35,866 nucleotides of DNA, taken from assembly GCA_036939355.1 (NCBI GenBank), contig JALLAP010000050.1:1-35866 (forward strand). The letters run 5' to 3'. The notes beneath the pieces were generated by a model that did no database searches, was not told where the DNA came from, and was given only the letters and a program-made list of their open reading frames with translations. The position numbers were made by a program, and so were the translations under genes. The DNA comes from Thalassiosira profunda (taxonomy: Eukaryota; Bacillariophyta; Thalassiosirophyceae; Thalassiosirales; Thalassiosiraceae). This document shows, piece after piece, positions 11,884 to 20,893 of this stretch (position 1 is the stretch's first letter; every line of letters begins with the position of its first letter).

Positions 11884-11908
11884 CAGTGGAGTAGGGGGAA
11901 TTAGACCA
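11884..11908 (+). repeat. Left terminal inverted repeat
   Basis: 25 bp starting CAGTGGAGTAGGGGGAATTA and ending GACCA. It pairs with 15679-15703 with one mismatch (T here, C in the reverse complement of the other end). TA precedes it directly, and the two bases before that (GC) also mirror the right flank. Confidence 0.92.
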
Positions 11909-11911
11909 GGG

Positions 11912-11965
11912 GGTGGTCTAATTTTTTTGCCCAGCCTTCTCCGGGGGGTGGTCTAAACAAAAAAA
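11912..11965 (+). repeat. Left copy of subterminal direct repeat
   Basis: GGTGGTCTAA, a T-run, TTGCCCAGCCTT, a short G/C spacer, GGTGGTCTAA and an A-run. The same order and orientation occur at 15621-15675. The GGTGGTCTA unit probably marks transposase-binding sites; it also appears inverted inside the adjacent terminal repeat (TAGACCA). Confidence 0.85.
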
Positions 11966-12437
11966 TCGCTTGCTTTTTTCCCTCGCGCATGCATTAGTTG
12001 CGCAAAACAGACCAACTTGGGCACGAACGAAGCGTAGCACGCACAACCCACGCCTGCTTTTCCCCCCCAAAGATCCACCACGCACTTTTTCTCGGGTCTT
12101 TTCACCGCTCAATCGACGCCAGCACAGACCCTCCTCCTCGAGCTCGCTGTCCACGGAATGCGTTCCTCGGAAGCGGGGCATGCCAATTCAAACGCCCCGA
12201 TTCAAATCGGCTTGCCGCCCTTTGTGCCGGCTTTGTGTTGCACGGATTCTGACGTAGACTCTGGTATGATTGCTAATCTTTCGCGGTCGACTCCGACGAT
12301 GATGGGTTGGCGCGCAGAGCATTTGAATACGGCGCGCGTGGGTCGCCGGCCGTCGTCGCGGTGCCATAATTTCGAGACGACGATTGCAACAACCACGCTG
12401 CCGGACTACCGCCCCACCCATCACCCTCCCTGCCATC

Positions 12438-15400
12438 ATGTCGCGGCAGTTCGGCGCCGCCGGCAAGAAGAAGGTGCAGGCCAAACTCGTGGGCTTCTGC
12501 ACGCCGAACCCCGTCGCGTCGCACATCGTGGGGAACCGGGAGTGTCCCTACTGTTTTGGGTGGATCGCTCCCCAGGGCTTTGTCCATCACATCAGGGCCC
12601 ACCGCGAGAGGGACGACGAGATCCAGAAGAGGCCGAAGTATGGCAAGGTGAAGGTGCGGGTTGATCTGATGACGGCCGAGGAGGCGGCCCAGTACGAAGC
12701 GGAGCGGGAGCTTGGGGAAGTGATCGACCTCGAGCCGCGCGGCGACGAGGTGGTGGCGCTCAGCGGCGGGAAGAGCAGCGGCGAGGAGAGCGGCGACGTC
12801 GTCAGCGCGCCCACGGGGAGGGGAACCAAGCGGCTCCGCGACGACGAGGACGAGGACGAAGCCAACGACAGCGACTGGGAGGAAGAGGGAGGCGACGACG
12901 CGGCCGACGACGCGGGGGGCGACGAGGACGCCGGCCCTGGTACCGTGGTTGTGCGTCAGCGCAATTGGCATCCCACAGAAATTGTGAAGGTGCTGAAGGA
13001 CTACGATCGCCTGAACGGCGAGGCCAACAAGTCAGAGTTTGCTCGCTACGTTCGGACGGAGTATGGGCGGCCCAAGTTTCAAGCCAAAAGGGTGCGGGAA
13101 TGGTTGGATGATAGGGCGGCAATCGAGGAGTCGGCGCGGAAGAAGGACAGCAAAACGCGCAGGATCGCAGTGCCTCGCCAGAGCACCGGCCAGTACCCAG
13201 AGATGGAAAATCGTCTGGCGAAGAGGATTCGTTTCCTCCGGGATAACGGGATGGTCGTTCACACGTGGATGGTGATCATGGAGGGGAAGATGCTGCTGCA
13301 CGAGCTGTTCCCGGAGAAGTTCCCCGAGCCCCGGTTCGACAGCAGCGACGATGCCAACTTCTCGTTCAAGTTCAGTCGGACCTGGATGGATGCCTTCTTC
13401 GGGCGCTTCAAGTTCACGCGCCGGACGGTCGGGACTAAGATGAATAAGAAAGGTGAGTGTCATCTGCACAATCGCATTGCTCATTCGTTTACTCATTTAT
13501 TACTTCTGTTTGTTCTCGTAAACAGGCGTCACCGCGGAGTATCTCGCCGAAGCGGAGAAGTACCACATGCGCTTGCGCGCCCTGCAGCTCAGCGGGGACG
13601 CCGATCCCAAGTACGGGGTCACGTCACGGCACTACGTGTACTCGCACGACCAGGTGCCCCTCGAGCTGTGCCCCAAGAGGGAGAGCACCGTCGACACCAA
13701 GGGAGCGACGGAAATTTACGACGGCACATCCAAGTCGTCCGAGGAAAAGCGTTTCTGCACGCTCAACCTATCCGTCCCGATGGACGTCCTCCCGGACGGC
13801 TCGAACGTCCCCCCTCCTCACGTGGTGTTCCGCGGGAAGACCCAGACGGGCAACGAGTGGCACGATGCGGGCGAGCGCGCCCAGTGGGACCCCGACGTCG
13901 TGGTGTCGTTCCAGGAGAACGCGTGGGTCGATACCAACACGCACTGCTACGGACTGTCGAAGTGCTTTGGTGAAATCAACGGCCGTCTTGACGAGGAGGG
14001 CATGAAGGGGCTCGTCATCGAGGACAATCTGTCCGTCCACCACACCGCCCAGACCCTCGAGCACTGGGCCAACGAGCTAACGGCCTTCTTGTCTCCGGAG
14101 TTCTTGCCGGCGAATATGACGCTGATCCTGCAGGTGGTCGACCGCCACGTTGGTATCCTGTACAAACAGGCTGTCTATATGGCCGTGAGGAAGGTGGTGA
14201 TGGAACGTCTTCAGGCCGCGAGAAAGGAAGCCGGTGGGGCTGAGGGGGTGACGGTAGCACCTCTTACGCCTGGCGAGAAGCGCATCGTCATCACGAAGGC
14301 GATTGGGGAATGCCACCGTCGCCTGAAGACCTCCGGAGTGTTTGAGCGGGCGTGCATCGCCACCGGGACGTGGATGCCCATCGAGCACTTGCGCGACGAC
14401 GATGAGTCCGGCGACGAGCGCCCGTCCAATTCTGCGGAAGATGCGCAGGTGAAGTTGCAGCACCTTCCGGAGTACAACTACGCGGAGCTCTTCCAGCGGG
14501 ATCGCGTGCTCGCCAGACTCGAGCGAATGAGGGAGGCGGAGGAGCAGGAGAGGGAAGAGCAGGAGCGCCGCGAGTTGGAGAGGAACGAGGCGCTGGAAAA
14601 GGAGGCGGACCGGATGCGCCCCTTCGCAGAGAAAGCCGAGGCTTTGATGGCCGAATTGAATCCTGCCCTGAAGGATACCGTGGTGCCGTACCTTGAGCTC
14701 ATTCGTTCGAAGACGGGCTTGGACGAGTTTCTTGTGGGCGGCTCCTGGGCGTCTGCGATGATTGCGGAGACAGTGGCGAAAGTGTGCGAGGGCGACAGCG
14801 AGGTCGAAGCGTGTGCGTTGTCTGCAAATGATGTCGACGTTTATCACGGCTCCTTCGCCACCGAGCCGGGCCGGAGCATGGTGGTTTACATGAACCAAGT
14901 CGCCTACCACCGCGAGGAGGGCCTCGAGTGGGAGATTAACACGGTGAAATCCGACCTGATCAGCGCGCAGGGCTTTCTCGACGGCAATGATCTGAATGTC
15001 ACGGCGGCGTGTTTGAATGTTGATTTCGCGACCGATGAGCTGTTCACAATGCATGCCTCTCCTTGCTTCTGGGAATTCTTGTTCCAGAAAAGCGAGGCGC
15101 GGGTGATTCGCACTGCGGCATTGTTCGACGACGGACAGTACGGCGCGAAGACCTTTGTCCGCATGGGCTTTAAAGCGATGGAGCTGGGGTTCAAATGCTC
15201 GTTCGATAATATTGCTGATCTGACTCGCGGAACACTGGCTAAGAGCCACAAAGAGAAGCTCGATAAGATGGTGTCGTGGGTGGACAGTCCGTTTGGTGAG
15301 TACAAATGCAACAGCTGCAAGAACTATACTTGGGTGCTGAAGAAGAAGCATGACCGGGTCAGGTGTGCCCGTTGCACGACGGCGTGGGCGAACGCGAAAT

Positions 15401-15489
15401 GCTCTCACAAGATGTGCAAGAGTTGCTGTGTCGAGCATGTTGCTGCGGTCTCTGCCGACGATGCCTGTGCGGTCAAGAGTCATCGCTGA
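12438..15489 (+). CDS. Pogo-like DDD transposase with C-terminal NTase-like and zinc domains
   Basis: Exons 12438-13452 and 13526-15489, with a 73 bp GT-AG intron; 992 residues. In order: a C2H2-type finger (CPYCFGWIAPQGFVHHIRAH), an acidic linker, a basic helical region (HPTEIVKVLKDYDRLNGEAN), and a CENP-B/Tc5-type HTH (ENRLAKRIRFLRDNG to RTWMDAFFGRFKFTRRTVG). The DDE_1 core has D380 (HDQVPLEL), D505 (LVIEDNLSVHHT) and D544 (LQVVDRHVGILYKQ), giving 38 residues between the second and third Asp. A charged coiled coil spans about residues 660-700. An extra C-terminal domain (about 735-920) has LVGGS at 741-745, DVDV at 774-777 and a third carboxylate at D838, the layout of a nucleotidyltransferase fold. 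The tail from about residue 931 carries CxxC-type knuckles and a CxxCC. The core excises and inserts the element; the role of the extra domain is unknown. Confidence 0.88.
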
Positions 15490-15620
15490 AGGAGCTTTGT
15501 TTCTATTGGGGTTGGGATCGAATATACGTCTTCATATGATAAAGAGTGACTGTTATCGAGTGGCAACCGCTTTGATACACTTGCTTTAGCCTTGCTACTA
15601 CTAGGCGAAACGCTAGAGAA

Positions 15621-15675
15621 GGTGGTCTAATTTTTTGCCCAGCCTTGGCCCGCGGGGGTGGTCTAAGCAAAAAAA
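15621..15675 (+). repeat. Right copy of subterminal direct repeat
   Basis: Same order as the left copy: GGTGGTCTAA, T-run, TTGCCCAGCCTT, G/C spacer, GGTGGTCTAA, A-run. It has the same orientation as the left copy, although the outer ends of the element are inverted. A third GGTGGTCTA follows at 15678, inside the right terminal repeat. Confidence 0.85.
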
Positions 15676-15678
15676 GGG

Positions 15679-15703
15679 TGGTCTAGTTCCCCCTACTCCA
15701 CTG
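15679..15703 (-). repeat. Right terminal inverted repeat
   Basis: Ends ...CCCCCTACTCCACTG followed by TA. Its reverse complement matches 11884-11908 at 24 of 25 positions. Confidence 0.92.
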
Positions 15704-15786
15704 TAGCACCTCAGACCTTCCCAGAATTCCCCCTTTCCACCACCCAAGACGCGCGGCGCCGCGGCTTACGATATACCCCTCACCCC

Positions 15787-16935
15787 ATGCAACGCCAAAG
15801 CCCATCATCAAACCCCCCGCCCAGCGGCGGAGCCTCAGCTTCCCCGGGGGAGTCCTGGCGGCGAAATTACGCGGCGATGGCGGGCTATTCCAACGTCCGG
15901 CCAACTTCCACAACGGCCGCCTACACGACGTCCCTCAAAAGCGGCTCCTCGTACCTCCATGCCGGGGGCGGCAGCAATAATAGAGCATACTCGTCTGCTT
16001 CGTCTTCGCAGCAATCTCTGGCGCACGCCCTTCTTCCCGATCTCCCGTTGTTGATGCACGGATCGGGGGACGTCCTCCCGGAGGAGGTGCACCCTCACTC
16101 CGTGGCCACGCTGGCACAGCTGATTGAAAAGTACGTGGCGTCCCTGGTCAGCGCTGCCATGGACGCGCACGACGTCTTCACGGACGGGGAGGTGGTCGGT
16201 GGAGGGGCGTGCTTGGGCGTGCCGCCCTTTGGAGCAGCTGCTGGCGCGGGAAACGGGGGAGAGAGCGCGGACGAAGCCGAGGAGGACGATGTGAAGAAAC
16301 GAAAGGCGGGCAGCCAAAAGACGCAGAAGCGAAGGAAGAAGAAGCGAATCGATTACTGGGACGTGCCCCTGCCCCGGCCCGGAGAGGACCACGACGAGGA
16401 GTCCACCGTCGGCTCCGATTCTGGCCTGTCCGACGACGACACCTCCGACGACGACGCCCCCCTCAGTGGATTCCGGCGCACGTCCTCCTCCGCCTCCGCG
16501 GCCTCCTTCGCCCTGGGGGAGGCCGCGCTCCGGGGCTTTGCCCCCCTCGACCTTCACGCCGACGAACGCACCCGGCAGTACTACGTCGCCGCCCCCACCG
16601 TCATGGACGCCCGCTCCTTCATCTTCCCGGTCTGTCACGACGCCGTGCTTTATCAGCGCATCAAGGAGGTGCAGGCGAGCCGGAGGGCCATCCGGCGGGA
16701 CGTGGTGGACGACAGCCTGATGGAGCTGATGAAGGAGGAGGGGGGAGCGATTGGGAGGTGGGGCGCGGTGGATATGATGGATGCCGTTTTGGGGAACGGC
16801 GACTCCCCCGGCAAGGCTGGGGACGGTGCCGCCGCGAAGGGGGGAGACAAGATGGTCGGGGCGGGACTGTTGGATGCGGACGTCGATCCCTCGTGGCTTG
16901 GCTTGAATTCACTGTCCAGAGGGAAGTTGTGGTGA
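15787..16935 (+). CDS. Protein of unknown function, possible histone-fold segment
   Basis: Single exon, 382 residues. The first 75 residues are Ser/Pro/Gly-rich and disordered. A helical segment near residues 80-130 (LPEEVHPHSVATLAQLIEKY, then VASLVSAAMDAHDVFTDGEV) has the length and pattern of a histone-fold helix pair, as in SAGA/TFIID subunits, but this is weak. A basic nuclear-signal-like cluster (KRRKKKR) is followed directly by IDYWDVPLPRP, an acidic Asp/Ser stretch, and a C-terminal helical part (YQRIKEVQASRRAIRRDVVD). A nuclear role is likely; no family is assigned. The start lies 81 bp downstream of the TA at the transposon's right end, so the element sits in or against its promoter. 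Confidence 0.7.
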   Translation: MQRQSPSSNPPPSGGASASPGESWRRNYAAMAGYSNVRPTSTTAAYTTSLKSGSSYLHAGGGSNNRAYSSASSSQQSLAHALLPDLPLLMHGSGDVLPEEVHPHSVATLAQLIEKYVASLVSAAMDAHDVFTDGEVVGGGACLGVPPFGAAAGAGNGGESADEAEEDDVKKRKAGSQKTQKRRKKKRIDYWDVPLPRPGEDHDEESTVGSDSGLSDDDTSDDDAPLSGFRRTSSSASAASFALGEAALRGFAPLDLHADERTRQYYVAAPTVMDARSFIFPVCHDAVLYQRIKEVQASRRAIRRDVVDDSLMELMKEEGGAIGRWGAVDMMDAVLGNGDSPGKAGDGAAAKGGDKMVGAGLLDADVDPSWLGLNSLSRGKLW

Positions 16936-17017
16936 TGGATGATGGAATATCCCCCCTTGCAACAAAATAAACGAGGTACATACCCTCGCTTGATTACAGG
17001 CATTTACTTTTCATTTA

Positions 17018-17302
17018 TTAGCTGTCCAGCAATTTCTGCATGCCCTCCTCCTTGCCCCCCACCGGCGGCCTCCCCGCGGGCTGCAGCATCTTCTCCAGGA
17101 ACTCCTTCTTCGACCGCCCCACGCTCTCGTTCTGCGCCACGGCGTAGTACGACAGTTGGTCGTAGTGGCCCACGTGCGAGGCCAGGGTGTCGCGGTGCAT
17201 GTTGGTGACCCACTCGTACTTGGTCATGTCCGCGTCGCCGGTGCCGATGTATTTGGCCTTCAGCTGATCCTTGTGGATCGGCGCGCCTCCCGGGGTGCTC
17301 AT
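17018..17302 (-). CDS. SF3B5: Splicing factor 3B subunit 5 (SF3b10)
   Basis: Single exon, 94 residues; the human protein has 86. It carries the family sequence almost throughout: HKDQLKAKYIGTGDADMTKY, EWVTNMHRDTLASHVGHYD, YYAVAQNESVGRSKKEFLEK and MLQPAG. SF3B5 is a small structural subunit of the SF3b complex of U2 snRNP and sits against SF3B1 during branch-site recognition. Its stop lies 83 bp from the stop of the convergent gene at 15787-16935. The C-terminal Gly/Lys tail differs from animals. Strong assignment. Confidence 0.95.
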   Translation of the reverse strand: MSTPGGAPIHKDQLKAKYIGTGDADMTKYEWVTNMHRDTLASHVGHYDQLSYYAVAQNESVGRSKKEFLEKMLQPAGRPPVGGKEEGMQKLLDS

Positions 17303-17818
17303 GGTTGGGTATTTGCAATTCTATCAGCAGATAATCGAGCAGGTCAGGGGGGTTGCACCACCCTACGCTGCGTGCTCTTGCCTAAGCTGAAGCCAAGAAA
17401 CGCCACCGTCGTCAACAGGATATCACTGCCGCTGTTGAGCGAGCGTAGGCGGGCTGTCTTTGACCAGGATCCAGGACGCGGCGGCAAGAAGGAGGGGGCG
17501 GGAGGCAGGGGTCGCTGCGCTGCGCCTCGCTGTCTTTTTGTGGTGGAAGGTGGAAGTGAAGGCCGTCCGATGTCTCTTGAAAAAGCGCCCCACTTTTCAC
17601 CAAAATTAAATGATCAAAAGAAAGCTATGGGAAATGACATAAAATGGATGTCCCAGTTAGTGCCCCAGCCACCAATCTCCCACAAAAAATCCGGCGAGCG
17701 TTGCAGCTATAGCTCTAGTTGCAGCTGAGTGCATCGGCGGCCGGGGTGACGAAGGAGGTGGCGGAGGATTGCAGCGGCTTCAACGCGTTTGTAATGCCCT
17801 ACTGGTGACGGAGAAATA
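17303..17818. other. Divergent intergenic region, SF3B5 / COX10
   Basis: 516 bp between two divergent housekeeping genes. I see no supported gene or repeat. It presumably holds both promoters and 5' UTRs. Confidence 0.5.
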
Positions 17819-19267
17819 ATGGCCTCCTCCAGCGCGATACTCACGGGTCGACGGGTGCGGCTGTTTCGGCACGCTGCATCGGCAGGGAGGAACCGTCGTC
17901 TCGGTGCCATCGGCATCGGCGCTCATTCCTGGGCGGCAGCATCATATCCTCTGAGCCAATATTTGCAACAAGCCGCCCCATTTTCTAGTGCGGCGTCGGA
18001 TGATGATGAGCGAAGAAACAAGGGCACCGCAGCTGCATCCGCTGGCTCGGTCGCCAACGATGCACGAGATGTGAACTCTCCTCAAAGCCCCAACCTATCC
18101 CACCTGGCGGAGCTCTCCAAGGCCCGCCTCTCCGCGCTGGTGGTATCTACCACCGCCTTTGGCTTTCTCTCCGCGGGGCCCACCGCGCTGGCGTTGACAT
18201 CTCTTCCAACGTTCGCCGCGGCATCCGTCGGCACTGCTTTATGCGCCAGCTCGGCCGCCACATTCAACCAGGTGCTGGAGGTGGAGAGGGATCGACAGAT
18301 GAAGCGGACGGGGAATCGGCCGCTGGTCACGGGGGCGGTGAGCAGGGAGGCGGCGGTGGGGTTGGGATGCCTCACGGGGGCGTCGGGCGGGCTGATGCTG
18401 GGATTGGGCACCGACCCCGTCACGACGATGCTGGGGGTGGGCAACATTGGCCTGTACGCCGGGCTGTACACTTACCTCAAGCCGCGGTCGGAAATCAACA
18501 CGTGGGTGGGAGCGGTGGTGGGAGCCATTCCCCCAGTGATGGGATGGACTGCCGCCGGGGGATCCATCATAGACCCGGAGGCGATGCTCCTGGGATCGAC
18601 GCTCTTTTTGTGGCAGTTTCCCCACTTCTTCGCTCTGAATTGGATGTATCGGGCAGATTACAAACGAGGGGGGTTTGCGATGGTTGCGGTGAACGATCCA
18701 AACGGAGATAGAACTGCAAGCATCATGAAGCGGTATGGACTGTATTTGGCATCACTGCCCTTCATAAGCACGGCGCTGGAGGTCACGTCTCCCATGTTTG
18801 CAGTCGATGGTGGAATTCTGCTGAACGGATATGCCCTCTATGTGGCATCCAAATTCGACAAGGAACGGAGCAACGCCAACGCGAGGAAGGTGTTTTTGAC
18901 GAGCCTTTGGTATTTGCCATGCGCCATGATGCTCTTTCTTCTGCATTCGCGGCGGTGGCACGAGGAGGTGACGGAGGAGGATGGATTGACTCTCAAGGAT
19001 GAGGATTCTCTTCTTGTATCACTACAAAAAGGCATGAATAAGATTCAGTCGAAGGGGAGGGATTTGTGCATCCACGAGGCATTGGCTTCGGACAGTTTGG
19101 GGGTGTCGATTGGGAACGAAGCGAACAAGACTCCCATCGACGGATCCAAGTGTCCCATCTCGTTGGGGAAGGCTGCTGCAAGTGCCGGCTCTTCAATTGC
19201 TACCAAAGAGGAAACTATTGAGCTGAAGCAAGAATCTTCTCCGGAAGGGCCATCAGCAGAGAGTTGA
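17819..19267 (+). CDS. COX10: Protoheme IX farnesyltransferase, mitochondrial
   Basis: Single exon, 482 residues. COX10 attaches farnesyl to protoheme to make heme O, the precursor of heme A for cytochrome c oxidase, in the inner mitochondrial membrane. The leader (MASSSAILTGRRVRLFRHAA) is a mitochondrial presequence. The first prenyltransferase motif is NQVLEVERDRQMKRTGNRPL followed by V-T-G. The second lies near YRADYKRGGFAMVAVNDPNG. About eight hydrophobic segments lie between residues 100 and 380 (for example TTAFGFLSAGPTALALTSL and WQFPHFFALNWMY). The last 100 residues are a hydrophilic extension not needed in the bacterial enzyme. Confidence 0.95.
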   Translation: MASSSAILTGRRVRLFRHAASAGRNRRLGAIGIGAHSWAAASYPLSQYLQQAAPFSSAASDDDERRNKGTAAASAGSVANDARDVNSPQSPNLSHLAELSKARLSALVVSTTAFGFLSAGPTALALTSLPTFAAASVGTALCASSAATFNQVLEVERDRQMKRTGNRPLVTGAVSREAAVGLGCLTGASGGLMLGLGTDPVTTMLGVGNIGLYAGLYTYLKPRSEINTWVGAVVGAIPPVMGWTAAGGSIIDPEAMLLGSTLFLWQFPHFFALNWMYRADYKRGGFAMVAVNDPNGDRTASIMKRYGLYLASLPFISTALEVTSPMFAVDGGILLNGYALYVASKFDKERSNANARKVFLTSLWYLPCAMMLFLLHSRRWHEEVTEEDGLTLKDEDSLLVSLQKGMNKIQSKGRDLCIHEALASDSLGVSIGNEANKTPIDGSKCPISLGKAAASAGSSIATKEETIELKQESSPEGPSAES

Positions 19268-19405
19268 GACGGAGAGAATGTGTGCTAGAGAGACTGTACC
19301 AATAGGAACTGTAGGAATTGAGATTATGTATGTGGGCTCATTTCCTTCTTCTCAGAGGGAATGGCTGTTATGAAGTATCGATTGCAAATCGTTTCATCTA
19401 TTCGC

Positions 19406-20647
19406 TCAGCTGCGAAGGCATTGAAGTGCACCCACATTGCCGGCCGCGGCCGGGGCGGCAGCAGCAGCCGCAGTCTCTGCAACTGTAGCATTCAGCACCG
19501 CCTCCAAAACTTTGTCGTCCACATGGTCCTCGAAATTTCTGGCCATCACAGCATAGTCACTTTCACTGAACACCAGGCAACAGGATGAGAACAGAAGGAT
19601 GCATACAGCATGAAGAAATGAAGAGAGAATCGCCATGACTTACCGTCCATTGAACTTGACGCAGTTGTGACAAATCAGAGCGACCCTCCCATGGAGCGAT
19701 GCAAATGTCTTGATCATGCGCGCCACAATCATTTTGCGAATGAGGCTCAGGTCCATTGGAAACTGTATCCTCTCCACGTACCCTGGGGCCGTTGCAGGAT
19801 CGACGGGCTTTCGGAACACCTGGGCAGTCCGGTGGGAGGAGATTTTCTTGTACAGCATCAGCAATGCGTCCGTGTTCGGTTGCTCCCGGTGGTACATCTC
19901 GGTCCTGTCCAACGCCAGCAATGCCCTCTGCTTCTCCAACGCCGCCGTCTTCCGCTTCGCCTCCGTCTCCGGCGTTTCCCCCTTCTTCCCCTTCGGCCCT
20001 GCCCCTTTCTTGGCCGCGAGGAGGCGACTGTTGGGCGGAAGCGGCAGATTCATCGGATCGCGCAGCCTCCCCAACAGAGCGGACACCGTAAAGTATCGAT
20101 CGGGAGGGGCGAATTCGGTTTCGAGCATGGCGTCCGCGGAATCTAGGTAGCTGACCTTGCCACCCCCCGGCTGGTAGGGTTGAGGGAGGAGCGGGAGGGA
20201 GATCATGGTCGGCTCCTTCAATGGCGAGGGAAGTGGCTCCTTGTTTCCCCCTTTGCCATCCGAGTTCTCCTTCCCCTCGGCGTTGATGCCGGCCGCTGCT
20301 TCCAGCGTTTTCAGCTCCTTCTCGCTGTTGCAATAAATGACGGTTGGCGCACGTCAGATGAGAGGCTTGCAGCATTGGCAAAAATTGTCCACATCATACA
20401 ACCGAAATTGCGCCGAATAAAACACTCACAGCGCATCCTCGCACACCTTCGCCTCCTTGATGATGGTGTCAAGCTCGTGGATCGGGAGGCCAGCAGCGAG
20501 GCGCGATAATGTCTGCTCCCGGAGGGAGCTGTCGACGTCGCCATCATTGCCCTTCTCGGATGCTCCTATGGGCGAGGCGCCGGCGGCTGTGCCGGTAACT
20601 ATAGGCGTTACCGGCCTACCGGGGGGTTGATTTTCAACGTCGGCCAT
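19406..20647 (-). CDS. Bromodomain protein
   Basis: Three exons, 20647-20430, 20324-19644 and 19565-19406, with GT-AG introns of 105 and 78 bp; 352 residues. The N-terminus is Pro/Gly-rich with a helical segment (SRLAAGLPIHELDTIIKEAK). A Lys/Ala-rich helix near residues 175-205 leads into the bromodomain at about 220-320: LLMLYKKISSHRTAQVF, the ZA loop ending RIQFPMDLSLIRKMI, then LICHNCVKFNGR joined across the second intron to ESDYAVMARNFEDHV. The N of CVKFN is the acetyl-lysine-binding Asn position. An Ala-rich tail follows. It probably reads acetylated histones; a link to a particular complex (for example NuA4, through BRD8-like proteins) is speculation. The stop lies 138 bp past the COX10 stop (convergent). 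Confidence 0.88.
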
Positions 20648-20893
20648 GCGTATCGTTGGGAAGTTGCGTTGGGGCAGGGGCGGAGGGAGGTGGAGTTGTG
20701 GGTGGCGGAGCAGGTCGGTGGAGTTGTGGAGGAGGAGGAACGTTGGGACTCTGTGTCTGGGTGGGGCGGGCTACTAGGTACGAAGTCTGAAAGTAGTAAG
20801 TACGTATCTACACGAGCGAGAGAAACGGCTACGACTGGTTCATTTAGTTAGACCTAGTACTAACCTATCAAATCCGATACTACCTCTAGAATC

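Larger units (their letters stand above)
11884..15703 (+). mobile_element. Complete pogo-like (Tc1/mariner) DNA transposon
   Basis: The element is 3820 bp long. Its 25-bp terminal inverted repeats begin CAGTGGAGTAGGGGGAA and differ at one position. Each end abuts a TA (11882-11883 and 15704-15705), the target duplication of the Tc1/mariner/pogo superfamily; pogo-type ends typically start CAGT. Inside lie subterminal repeats and one intact two-exon transposase gene (12438-15489). The matching ends and intact frame suggest recent activity, though that is inference from one copy. It sits between the start of the BEACH gene (276 bp from its ATG) and the gene at 15787 (81 bp after the right TA). 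Bases 11970-12437 inside the element hold no gene I can support and presumably carry its promoter. Confidence 0.9.

Noticed and set aside
11970..12257. Small open frames inside the left part of the transposon
   Set aside because: Short, low-complexity and without similarity; more likely the promoter region of the transposase gene.
14077..15483. Long minus-strand open frame opposite the transposase
   Set aside because: No family motifs; the sense strand carries the catalytic Asp residues and clean splice sites.
17156..17728. Plus-strand open frame overlapping SF3B5
   Set aside because: It begins without an ATG and overlaps SF3B5 in antisense; no recognisable motif.
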